Shown: piece after piece, positions 25,772 to 33,495 of the stretch
How the letters are laid out: each line of letters opens with the position of its first letter
How positions within the stretch are numbered: the stretch's first letter is position 1
Assembly (NCBI GenBank): GCA_002433025.1
Contig: DJGZ01000085.1
Span: forward strand, 1-38,368
Length of the DNA: 38,368 bases
Origin: Bacteroidales bacterium UBA5833
GTDB lineage: Bacteria > Bacteroidota > Bacteroidia > Bacteroidales > Lentimicrobiaceae
Direction: 5' to 3'
Made by a program: the position numbers and the translations under genes
The notes under the pieces: model-generated
Told to the model about the DNA's origin: nothing
The model's database searches: none
The model's input: only the letters and a program-made list of their open reading frames with translations

Positions 25772-27145
25772 TTATCTGTAGTAAACCTTATAGCCCCATG
25801 CAGGAAGCGCGGTTGAATCATCTTTCCTGAATCTGGTTTCTTCACCGGAAAACAGTTCGGTGTATTTTCCTTTATGGGCTTTGCCGCTCAGTGTGAAAGA
25901 GACAGGTTCGGGACTGAGGTTCAACAGTACAAAAACGCTGTGGTTTTCCTTCTCGCGGATAAACGCGAATACTTTCTCATCCGCGTCGGTGTTGATCCTG
26001 AGCCAGTTTCCGCCCCAGGGGCCGTTATACAGCGCAGGATTGGTCTTTTTCAGGCCCAGGATGGTTTTATAGAAACCGTTCATGCTATAGTTGCCCCATT
26101 CAACCGGATCTTTCTCGAAGAACTCCAGCCGTTTGTTGAGGCCGGCCTCCTGACCGGTATATATCAGCGGCATCCCGGGAACAGTCGCGGTAAGCACATA
26201 GAATGCCTCAACACCCTCGCCCAGCCTTTCAAACTCGGTTCCGTTCCATGAGTTTTCGTCATGGTTCGTAATAAAATACATTCGATAGGCCCCTTCGGGA
26301 TAAAGGGTGTCATTCTTCTTCAGATAGGCTTCAATGTCGTTTGCATTGGCTTCACCTTTGGCGATTTTGTTTTTGATGTTATGAAATTCCCATCCGTATG
26401 ACATATCGAAAGCGGTGTGCAACCAGGGTTTTTCCCCCTCGGCCAGCATAAATACCGGCTTGATTTTGTCAAGCTCTTTCCTGGCGTTGTCCCAGAAAGT
26501 CGCCGGAACAAGCTCAGCAACATCACAACGGTATCCGTCTATGTCAAACTCCTTCACCCAGTATTTCATGGCTTCGAGCATGTATTGGTTGGTTTCATTG
26601 AATTCATAATTGAAAGCCACCACATCCGTCCAGTCGTAAGGCGAAACCATATTTCCCAGAGAATCTTTTTTATAAAAATCCGGTTTCTCCAGAACCAGAT
26701 GATTGTCCCATGATGAATGATTGGCAACCCAGTCGAGGATCACATACATCCCCGCTTCATGGGCTTTTTTTACCAGCTTTTTAAAGTCTTCGGCCGTGCC
26801 GAATTCAGGATTTATCCCGTAATAGTCTTTGATGGAGTAATAGCTGCCCAGGGTTCCTTTGCGGTTTAACTCTCCGATAGGGTGGATGGGCATCAGCCAG
26901 AGGATATCTGTTCCAAGTTCCTTAAGCCGGGGCAACTGGGATTCAACGGCGGCAAAGGTGCCTTCCGGAGAGAACTGTCTTATGTTCACTTCATAAATAC
27001 TCAGGTTTTTACTCCATTCCGGTTGTTTAACCTGCCCCGGATCCTGACCGGCTGCTCCATAATCTTTTGCCTGTTTACAGGATGAAAAAATGCTTACCAG
27101 GAATAAGACCAATAGAGTGAAAAGAACTGAATTTCTGATTTTCAT
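25772..27145 (-). CDS. GH13 alpha-amylase-family lipoprotein
   Basis: A 457-aa glycoside hydrolase family 13 enzyme that cuts alpha-1,4-glucans. The start at 27145 (MKIRNSVLFTLLVLFLV) leads to a lipobox SIFSSC, so it is a lipoprotein; the in-frame ATG at 27205 would add 20 residues before the signal peptide. Catalytic residues: nucleophile Asp208 in GYRCDVAEL, acid Glu236 in LAEGEKPW and Asp296 in TNHDENSW. Conserved region I is seen as DWVANHSS. A C-terminal beta-sandwich (about 375-457) ends the protein. It is shorter than SusG and lacks a carbohydrate-binding insertion. Surface or periplasmic location cannot be decided. It is the first gene of the operon, upstream of GH31. Confidence 0.92.
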   Translation of the reverse strand: MKIRNSVLFTLLVLFLVSIFSSCKQAKDYGAAGQDPGQVKQPEWSKNLSIYEVNIRQFSPEGTFAAVESQLPRLKELGTDILWLMPIHPIGELNRKGTLGSYYSIKDYYGINPEFGTAEDFKKLVKKAHEAGMYVILDWVANHSSWDNHLVLEKPDFYKKDSLGNMVSPYDWTDVVAFNYEFNETNQYMLEAMKYWVKEFDIDGYRCDVAELVPATFWDNARKELDKIKPVFMLAEGEKPWLHTAFDMSYGWEFHNIKNKIAKGEANANDIEAYLKKNDTLYPEGAYRMYFITNHDENSWNGTEFERLGEGVEAFYVLTATVPGMPLIYTGQEAGLNKRLEFFEKDPVEWGNYSMNGFYKTILGLKKTNPALYNGPWGGNWLRINTDADEKVFAFIREKENHSVFVLLNLSPEPVSFTLSGKAHKGKYTELFSGEETRFRKDDSTALPAWGYKVYYR

Positions 27146-27184
27146 TGATGTGATTTTAAGTTTCGGAATACTGACTTTCAAAGA

Positions 27185-27192
27185 CAAAGATA
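27185..27192 (-). promoter_or_regulatory. -7 element of the GH13-GH31 operon
   Basis: On the minus strand this is TATCTTTG, an exact TAnnTTTG match, 40 bases before the GH13 start codon. The expected -33 position (about 27212) has no TTTG but falls inside the palindrome at 27196-27216, which suggests regulation by a bound protein. Confidence 0.55.
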
Positions 27193-27195
27193 AAC

Positions 27196-27216
27196 ATTCC
27201 GGCAATTTGCCGGAAT
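27196..27216. promoter_or_regulatory. 21-bp palindromic operator candidate
   Basis: ATTCCGGCAA and TTGCCGGAAT form a perfect 10+10 palindrome around a single T. It starts 3 bases upstream of the -7 element of the amylase operon and covers the -33 region. That is the usual place for a repressor that blocks polymerase, or for an activator that replaces a missing -33 box. Confidence 0.55.
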
Positions 27217-27476
27217 TTATGATGCTGACTCATCATTGAAATACTTATACTATTAAACCTGATTAAGACGATTCGGCAACAGCAGGTAAATCGGATGGGA
27301 AGAAGCAACAGATTATTTCTGAAATCAGGATTGATGAATCCGGTTGCCGGCATGCCCAATGGGGCCTTAATATATTCTTATGAAGTGCCGTGAATCTGCG
27401 GCCAGTCAAATACAGATCATACAATTGCCTTGCCGGTAAAGGGCCTCTGTTTTATGGAATTTCTGTATGATAATAC

Positions 27477-27515
27477 AAAAAAAAATCAGGCCACGCTGAT
27501 TTAGCGCGGCCTGAT
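27477..27515 (-). terminator. Rho-independent terminator of the M16 operon
   Basis: A 13-bp stem (27485-27497 with 27503-27515, one G-U pair in the minus-strand RNA) with a 5-base loop, followed on the minus strand by nine T. It starts 15 bases after the stop of the M16 partner gene. This is the strongest terminator in the window. Confidence 0.92.
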
Positions 27516-27530
27516 CCGGGTGTGAAAAAA

Positions 27531-29636
27531 TTAATTTATATTGAAGAGGTCGTCTTTGAGTTTTGAATTGATTTTAATGCTGAGCACTTTAAGGTCGATC
27601 GTCTGCGGTCCCATCTGCTGACTGATGGCAAAGGGGAACTTAACGCCGTTCACTTCGCGGTAATCGCCAAATGTGGCAGTGCCCTGTTCACTCAGCTCTT
27701 TAACTTTTAGTCCGGATTTGACGTCGAAGAACTGGGTTGATTGTTTGCCGGAAGGATAGGTAAGCATTACGCGATAACATTCCGCACCGTCTGCTTCTTC
27801 GATACCTTCGAGGGTTAAGTTGACGCCAAGTTTTGCATAATGCAATTCCTGATTCATTTCGGCTTCCACTTTCATATCTTCAAGTTCATTGCCTTCGAGC
27901 ACTTTATTTTCTCCTCCCATAGGAGAAATAAGTTTAGCGGCAGTCCCGTCAAATACCATCTTCTGGAAAACCATTTCACCGGCTCCAACCTTCATCATAT
28001 ACTTATTGGGAGATTTACGGTAGAAATCAAATCCGATGGTCATGCCCTGCATGGTAGTGCTGGCCATCATGGTCATGTCCTTGATTTTATTCAGGGCTTT
28101 TTCGCCGCCAATAGCATTGACGTATGATTTCAGCACGTTTTCGGCGGTCATTCCTTCAGGGGCTGGTTTTACCCTAGTATTCGGATCGTATTCCTTGCCA
28201 TTGAAATCGTAATACCTGATCGCTTTGCCTCCGGTAAATTGTCCGAGCCTCGGGGCAATGTCAGCAGCCTTGCCGACTGCAAGAATATATGCGTTTTCGG
28301 GCTTAATATATTTCCCGGCCACTGCTCTTACATCTTCTGCATTGACAGCGGCAAGGTTTTTCATATAGTTGGCGTAATAATCGGCATCAAGCCCGTAACG
28401 GGCTGTGCTGATGGCAAAATTTGCGATGGTCTGGGGCCGCTCGAGTGAAAGGGCAAAATTACCGTTCAGGTAGTTTTTAACCAGGCTTAGTTCATCTTCG
28501 GGCACCAACTCTTCACGGATGCGGCGCATTTCAAAAAACACTTCATTGATGGCGCTGTCGGTGACAGAATTCCTGATTTCCGTATTGACATTGAAACGGC
28601 CGGTGAGTTTATCCGTATTAAGCTGTGAATAAGCGCCATAGGTATACGCTTTGTCCTCGCGAAGGTTATTGAACAGCCTGAATGTACCGCCTCCGAGTAC
28701 GGTGTTCATCACCCGTGCTTTGATTGCGTCTTCCGATCCGGGTTTCAGATCCACCGGATAGCCGATTCTGAGCGCTGTCTGAACCGCTCCGGGGCGATCA
28801 ACAATGGCGACAATGTTTGATGCGGGCAAAGCCGGTGTTTCAGGCATAAACTGAATGACTTCGGACTTTTTCCAGTTTCCGAAATGTTTCTGCATCAGGT
28901 CCATAGCTTCGGCTTTGGTGATGTCTCCGACAATAGCCATATACCCGATATTCGGCTTGAAAAACGCCTGATAAAAAGCCCGGCAGTGATCCGCGCTGAT
29001 ATTTTCAACAGATTTTTCAGTCATGGATTCGCCGTAAGGGTGGGCAGCGCCATAAACCAATAACTTGCTGATCCTGTCACTGATTGCGTCAGGATCGTTT
29101 TCTTGTGCTTTCAGACCAGAGATAGCCTGGGTTTTCAACTTGGCAAGTTCTTCTTCTTTAAAGGAAGGATTCATCACAATATCAGCCATCAGCGTCAGCA
29201 ATTGTCCGTTGTGCTTTTTGAGGGCTGAAGCATATACTCCCGTTGAAGAAGTACTCAGGTCGGCACCGATAAAGTCGATGGCTTCGTCCAGTTCATCCTT
29301 GGTCAGGTTGGTTGTGCCTGTACGCAGCATCTGACCTGCGAAATCGGCCATTCCTGCCATATTGCCTTCGGGCACGGGATTGTAGTCCAGGATCAGGGAA
29401 TATGAAATCCTGGGGATCTTATGGTTTTCAACGACAAAGACCTTCAAACCGTTATCCAGCTCAAAACTTTCGTACTTTCCGATATTAATCACCGGAGCCG
29501 GTGCCGGTTGCGGACGCACACTTCTGTCAAGAACTTCTTTTTTTCCGCCGGATTTCACGGTCTTTACCTGTGCATTGAGGAACTGCGGAAGTACTGCAAA
29601 CGTTGTTGCAATTATAATTATGATCAGTTTTTTCAT
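27531..29636 (-). CDS. M16-family non-catalytic peptidase subunit with LolA-like C-terminal domain
   Basis: A 701-aa exported protein (signal peptide ending FLNAQ) with two M16 domains (about 50-480). The HxxEH zinc motif of the neighbouring active M16 protein (AHFFEHLM) aligns with ADFAGQML here, so all three ligands are lost. The last 220 residues (about 485-701) start MTAENVLKSYVNAIGGEKALNKIKDMTM and form beta-strand segments resembling the outer-membrane lipoprotein-sorting (LolA/LolB-like) fold. In M16B heterodimers the inactive subunit often carries the R/Y motif for substrate binding. It starts 19 bases after the stop of the active M16 gene, so the two should be made together and act as a periplasmic heterodimer. 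The role of the extra domain is unknown. Confidence 0.85.
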   Translation of the reverse strand: MKKLIIIIIATTFAVLPQFLNAQVKTVKSGGKKEVLDRSVRPQPAPAPVINIGKYESFELDNGLKVFVVENHKIPRISYSLILDYNPVPEGNMAGMADFAGQMLRTGTTNLTKDELDEAIDFIGADLSTSSTGVYASALKKHNGQLLTLMADIVMNPSFKEEELAKLKTQAISGLKAQENDPDAISDRISKLLVYGAAHPYGESMTEKSVENISADHCRAFYQAFFKPNIGYMAIVGDITKAEAMDLMQKHFGNWKKSEVIQFMPETPALPASNIVAIVDRPGAVQTALRIGYPVDLKPGSEDAIKARVMNTVLGGGTFRLFNNLREDKAYTYGAYSQLNTDKLTGRFNVNTEIRNSVTDSAINEVFFEMRRIREELVPEDELSLVKNYLNGNFALSLERPQTIANFAISTARYGLDADYYANYMKNLAAVNAEDVRAVAGKYIKPENAYILAVGKAADIAPRLGQFTGGKAIRYYDFNGKEYDPNTRVKPAPEGMTAENVLKSYVNAIGGEKALNKIKDMTMMASTTMQGMTIGFDFYRKSPNKYMMKVGAGEMVFQKMVFDGTAAKLISPMGGENKVLEGNELEDMKVEAEMNQELHYAKLGVNLTLEGIEEADGAECYRVMLTYPSGKQSTQFFDVKSGLKVKELSEQGTATFGDYREVNGVKFPFAISQQMGPQTIDLKVLSIKINSKLKDDLFNIN

Positions 29637-29655
29637 TGTCTTTCCTCCTTATTGA

Positions 29656-30981
29656 TTACAGGGTTTGTTTTGGTAAATAATACAGTACAACCCTGTTTTC
29701 CTTTGTAAGGTACTGGTTGGCAACTCTTTTGATATCGGCTTTGGTCACGGCCATATAGCGGTCAATCTCTGTATTGATCAGGTTGGCATCACCGAAATAC
29801 ATGTGATAGTCTGAAAGACTTTCAGCGATTCCTGCCATAGTTGAATTGCGGCTGATAAAATCGTTTTCAACCTTGTTGCGCAATTTTTCATATTCCCGGT
29901 CGCTGAGCTCTTCCTGCTGAGCTTTGGCAATCTCTTCATTGATGGCATTTTCGAAGTCATCAGGAGCCACGCCTGAGTTTACAATACCAAATACCAGGAA
30001 CAGGCCGGGATCTTCCAGGGCAAAGGGAAATGCCCCGACGAACATGGCTTTCTGCTGCTTGTCAACAATCGATTTGGTCATTCGGGAGCTTTCACCATCG
30101 CTAAGCAGTGTGGTCAGCATGCTGAGTGCATAATAGTCCGGAGTGCCCTTGGCAGGAATGTGATAAGCCTGAACAACCGCCGGCAGCTGAATGTTGTCGT
30201 AAACGGTATCGCGCACTTCGGCCGTTTTTACAGGCTCAAGGATGTCGGGACGGTAAATCTCCTTTGTGCCGCGGGGGATATCGCCGAAATATTTCTGAAC
30301 TAGCTTTTTTGTTGATTCCACATCAATATCTCCGGCAATGGAGAGTGTGGCATTGTTGGGGACATAGAAGATGGAATGGAATTCCATAAATTCTTCCAGG
30401 GTGGCATTATTGATGGATTCGGCCGAACCAATGGGCATCCAGCGGTAAGGATGTTCTTTAAAAGCAGCGCTGAATGTTTTTTCCATCAGGGTTCCGTAAG
30501 GTCGATTGTCGTATGACTGTTTGCGCTCTTCTTTCACAACACTGCGCTGGGTTTCCACGCCAATGCTGTCGATGCGCAGATGAAGCAGTCTTTCTGATTC
30601 CATCCAGAGGCCAAGCTCGAGTTGATTTGAAGGTAGCAACAGATAATAAAAAGTCCTGTCGAAACTGGTATTGGCATTAAGACTTGCCCCTGCGTTCATG
30701 GCAATTTTGTCGAATTCACCCCTGCCAATGTTCTCGCTTCCTTCAAACATAAGGTGTTCAAAGAAATGGGCAAAGCCGGTTCGCTCCGGGTCTTCGTTTT
30801 TAGAGCCAACATGGTAGGAAATGGTCACGGCCACTATTGGTGTTGAGTTGTCCTGGTGAAGGATAACATGCAAGCCGTTATCCAGATCATACTCCGTGAA
30901 GTCGATACGGTTTTGGGCGCTTGTCAGTATAAAAGCCAATAGGCTGATAACCAACAGAAATGCCTTTCGGAATGTGTTCAT
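29656..30981 (-). CDS. M16 zinc peptidase, catalytic subunit
   Basis: A 441-aa exported metallopeptidase (signal peptide MNTFRKAFLLVISLLAFILTSAQ). The inverted zinc motif HFFEH gives His72, Glu75 and His76. The third ligand is Glu151 or Glu152 in VVKEERKQSYDN, about 75 residues further on, as expected for M16. The second M16 domain (about 190-380) has the usual SIAGDID and Y-x-x-P patterns. Length is typical of one-chain M16B subunits (about 420-450 aa). The downstream inactive M16 gene is its likely partner, as in mitochondrial processing peptidase. It starts 24 bases after the HAD-enzyme stop, so it may be read from the mgsA promoter. Confidence 0.93.
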   Translation of the reverse strand: MNTFRKAFLLVISLLAFILTSAQNRIDFTEYDLDNGLHVILHQDNSTPIVAVTISYHVGSKNEDPERTGFAHFFEHLMFEGSENIGRGEFDKIAMNAGASLNANTSFDRTFYYLLLPSNQLELGLWMESERLLHLRIDSIGVETQRSVVKEERKQSYDNRPYGTLMEKTFSAAFKEHPYRWMPIGSAESINNATLEEFMEFHSIFYVPNNATLSIAGDIDVESTKKLVQKYFGDIPRGTKEIYRPDILEPVKTAEVRDTVYDNIQLPAVVQAYHIPAKGTPDYYALSMLTTLLSDGESSRMTKSIVDKQQKAMFVGAFPFALEDPGLFLVFGIVNSGVAPDDFENAINEEIAKAQQEELSDREYEKLRNKVENDFISRNSTMAGIAESLSDYHMYFGDANLINTEIDRYMAVTKADIKRVANQYLTKENRVVLYYLPKQTL

Positions 30982-31005
30982 CTGATTGATTTTTATTTAT
31001 GGTTG

Positions 31006-31665
31006 TTAACTGAATAATTTCAGGATTATACTGATGTCAATTTCTGTAAAATCACTGATGACTTTGTGCGCTTCGGTGAGTTCCGCCCTATGGTGGGTGG
31101 TTGCTACGCCAATGACTTTCATTTTTGCGTGCAGGGCGGCATCAATTCCTTTCAATGTATCTTCAAATACCACACAATCACCCGGGTCAGTCTTGAGCAT
31201 AGCAGCCGCTTTCAGAAAAACCTCCGGATCGGGTTTGCCCCGCCTGACCATAGAAGCGTCTGCTATGGCCGTAAAGAATTCCTGTATTCCGGTTTCAGCA
31301 AGGATAAAGTCAACATTGGCCCTTTCTGCTGAGGTGGCGATGGCCATCGGGATTCCGGCTGTTTTGAGGTCAGCCAGCAATTCCTTTAATCCCGGTAAAA
31401 GAACTACGTTATCGTGATAAAGATATCTGTAGATAAGTTCCTTTTCAGCTGAATATCCGGCAATTTTTCCGGCAGGCAGTTCTTTTTTAAAGATAAAGGC
31501 TAAGTGATCGGCATTCGATCCGCCAAATACATATTCAAGGAAATCGTCAGCAGAAATGCTTTTTCCATGGCGTGAGCAGAATTTCTCCCAGGCCATAAGA
31601 TGATACCGGAAATTATCAACCAGTACCCCGTCCATATCAAAGATTACTGCTATATTCCCTGTCAT
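31006..31665 (-). CDS. HAD hydrolase, beta-phosphoglucomutase-like
   Basis: A 219-aa HAD enzyme of subfamily IA. Motifs: Asp10 and Asp12 in FDMDGVLVDN, Thr111-Ser112 in ATSAER, Lys144 in RRGKPDPEVF, and Glu168-Asp169 in VFEDTLKGI. The E-D pair and the KPDPE motif are shared by beta-phosphoglucomutases and by sugar-phosphate phosphatases. The cap domain (about 15-85) is helical. Mutase activity needs extra residues that I cannot confirm by eye. Its start overlaps the mgsA stop by one base (TAATG), so the two are translationally coupled. A link to sugar phosphates is likely from this context. Confidence 0.88.
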   Translation of the reverse strand: MTGNIAVIFDMDGVLVDNFRYHLMAWEKFCSRHGKSISADDFLEYVFGGSNADHLAFIFKKELPAGKIAGYSAEKELIYRYLYHDNVVLLPGLKELLADLKTAGIPMAIATSAERANVDFILAETGIQEFFTAIADASMVRRGKPDPEVFLKAAAMLKTDPGDCVVFEDTLKGIDAALHAKMKVIGVATTHHRAELTEAHKVISDFTEIDISIILKLFS

Positions 31666-32135
31666 TACATTTTTACTTCGCGGTTGATATAGGTACTGTA
31701 ATCTTTAACCTTTTGAGTGTATTCCTCATTGAAAAGGTGCGATGAAATGATGAAATCCGCAGTTGACCGGTTACATGCGGTTGGGATATTGTACAACACA
31801 GTGATCCGCAATAATGCTTTCACATCTACATCGTGTGGCTGAGGCTGCATAGGGTCCCAGAAGAAGATCATCAGGTCAATCTCACCATCTACGATCATTG
31901 CGCCAAGTTGCTGATCTCCTCCCAGGGGGCCGGATTTAAGCTTGGTTACTTCAAAACTGCTGAATTTTTCACTGTTGAGGGCCGACTTTAGCTGTTGCTC
32001 AATAAGTTTTCCGGTAGTCCCGGTACAGATAATTTTATGTTCAAGAAGCGTAACAGCGTTGTATTCTACCCATTCTATAAGGTCCTGTTTGCGGTTATCG
32101 TGCGCCACCAGGGCAATTCTCTTTTTCTTTTCCAT
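31665..32135 (-). CDS. mgsA: Methylglyoxal synthase
   Basis: A 156-aa enzyme that converts dihydroxyacetone phosphate to methylglyoxal and phosphate. The catalytic set is conserved: His12 in ALVAHD, Asp74 in SGPLGGDQQ, Asp94 in FFWDPM and His101 with Asp104 in PHDVDVKALLR, matching E. coli MgsA H19, D71, D91, H98, D101. The start at 32135 (MEKKKRIALVAHD) matches the family; the in-frame ATG at 32174 adds 13 hydrophobic residues not typical for it. Length is standard. It is the first gene of a probable operon with the HAD enzyme and the two M16 genes, and it is divergent from pfkA. The neighbouring pair would link upper glycolysis with its bypass. Confidence 0.95.
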   Translation of the reverse strand: MEKKKRIALVAHDNRKQDLIEWVEYNAVTLLEHKIICTGTTGKLIEQQLKSALNSEKFSSFEVTKLKSGPLGGDQQLGAMIVDGEIDLMIFFWDPMQPQPHDVDVKALLRITVLYNIPTACNRSTADFIISSHLFNEEYTQKVKDYSTYINREVKM

Positions 32136-32241
32136 CTTTAAAGGAATGAGCGGCGAAATTAAGAAAAAGAGCAATGATGTCTGCTTTTTTTATATGGTTT
32201 GTGTTGTGTGAATCAGGGACTTTAATGCATATTTATTTTTG

Positions 32242-32249
32242 TATCTTTG
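32242..32249 (+). promoter_or_regulatory. Candidate -7 element of pfkA
   Basis: TATCTTTG matches TAnnTTTG exactly, about 60 bases before the pfkA start codon. The AT-rich stretch before it has TTTA at 32221, a poor -33 at 17-base spacing. It lies in the 175-base region shared with the divergent mgsA. Confidence 0.5.
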
Positions 32250-32310
32250 CAGCGTTTTTTAGAAGTGAGACCCTAAAGACCTAAGTTATTCATTTTAAAG
32301 AAGAAACTAC

Positions 32311-33405
32311 ATGAACAGAGTAATGGTACTTACCGGTGGCGGCGACTGTCCGGGACTCAACGCGGTAATCCGCGCCATCGTAAAGCGAGCCGCCCGCGAA
32401 AAAGACTGGGAAGTTGTGGGCAGCATTGAAGCTTTCAATGGCATTCTGCGCGAACCCACCGAAATTGTTGTACTGGACGAGAAAGCCGTTTCCGGGATAC
32501 ACTACCAGGGTGGCACCATCATACAAACTACCAACAAAGGAGGCCCTTTTGCCTGGCCCGTAAAGCAGAAAGACGGTTCTTATATCGCCGTTGACCGCTC
32601 CGATGAAATGATCCGTAAGATCCAGTACCTCGGAATTGACGCGGTGATCAATATCGGCGGTGACGGTTCACAACGGATTTCGCAGGCTTTGTTTGAGAAA
32701 GGGCTGAATATCATCGGGGTGCCCAAGACCATCGACAATGACCTTTCCGCTACTGATGCAACCTTTGGATTTCAGACAGCAATTCAGATTGCAACCGAAG
32801 CTGTTGACAAACTGGTAACCACTGCCGCCAGTCATAACAGGGTTCAGATTCTTGAGGTTATGGGCCGCAACGCCGGCTGGATTGCACTGAATGCAGCAGT
32901 AGCCGGAGGCGCTGAAATTTGCCTCTTGCCTGAGTTTCCATACGATATTGAGAAAGTTATGGAACGCATTGAGAAACGATTCGACAAAGGCCGTGGTTTT
33001 GTGAATATCGTGATTGCTGAAGGCGCGCATAATATCAAGGGTGACCTTGTTGCCGAGAAAAGCCAGGAGGTTGGATATGCCAACGCAAAACTGGGAGGTG
33101 TTGGTTTCCGGTTCGAAGAAGAACTGAAAGAGGCCGGTTGCGAGCACAGCATACGTACTACCGTGCTTGGTCACCTGCAAAGGGGTGGTGTTCCCATTGC
33201 CTACGACCGGGTGCTGGCAACCCAGTATGGAGTAAAAGCTTTTGAACTTGTGCTGGCCGGTGAGTTCGGACGTATGGTTTCATACCGTCATCCTTACATC
33301 ACTTCTGTTACTTTGAAAGAAGCAATTCAGAAGCCCAATCTCGTGGATCCTGATACCGCGCTGATGAAAACCGCCCGAGGCATAGGAATCTGTTTCGGCG
33401 ATTGA
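32311..33405 (+). CDS. pfkA: 6-phosphofructokinase
   Basis: A 364-aa cytoplasmic kinase that phosphorylates fructose 6-phosphate to fructose 1,6-bisphosphate. The phosphate-donor motif GGDGS lies at 116-120, with Gly119 at the place of E. coli Gly104, which favours ATP. The next motif PKTIDND has Lys139 at the place of Gly124, as in PPi-type and mixed group III enzymes. Asp142 is the catalytic base. Further family motifs are MGRNAGWIALNAAVAGGAE and GHLQRGGVP. This G/K pair is known in some ATP-dependent actinobacterial PFKs, so ATP use is the best guess, but it should not be called PPi-dependent or classic PfkA without test. It has its own terminator-like hairpin. Confidence 0.93.
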   Translation: MNRVMVLTGGGDCPGLNAVIRAIVKRAAREKDWEVVGSIEAFNGILREPTEIVVLDEKAVSGIHYQGGTIIQTTNKGGPFAWPVKQKDGSYIAVDRSDEMIRKIQYLGIDAVINIGGDGSQRISQALFEKGLNIIGVPKTIDNDLSATDATFGFQTAIQIATEAVDKLVTTAASHNRVQILEVMGRNAGWIALNAAVAGGAEICLLPEFPYDIEKVMERIEKRFDKGRGFVNIVIAEGAHNIKGDLVAEKSQEVGYANAKLGGVGFRFEEELKEAGCEHSIRTTVLGHLQRGGVPIAYDRVLATQYGVKAFELVLAGEFGRMVSYRHPYITSVTLKEAIQKPNLVDPDTALMKTARGIGICFGD

Positions 33406-33425
33406 TCCTGAAGGACATAATGCAA

Positions 33426-33472
33426 CAAATGCCTGAATGACCGTTCGCGGCCGCTCAGGTATTTGTTTCTTT
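33426..33472 (+). terminator. Rho-independent terminator of pfkA
   Basis: CAAATGCCTGA (33426-33436) pairs with TCAGGTATTTG (33455-33465), with one G-U pair. An inner CCG-TTCG-CGG stem-loop fills the apex. The hairpin is followed by TTTCTTT. It begins 21 bases after the pfkA stop. Confidence 0.7.
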
Positions 33473-33495
33473 CTGATGTCCCGTTTCGACCCTGA

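Larger units (their letters stand above)
27146..27530. other. Intergenic region upstream of the amylase operon
   Basis: About 385 bases without a gene. It holds the amylase-operon promoter with a 21-bp palindrome at its left end, and the M16 operon terminator at its right end. Between them I see nothing further. Confidence 0.65.
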
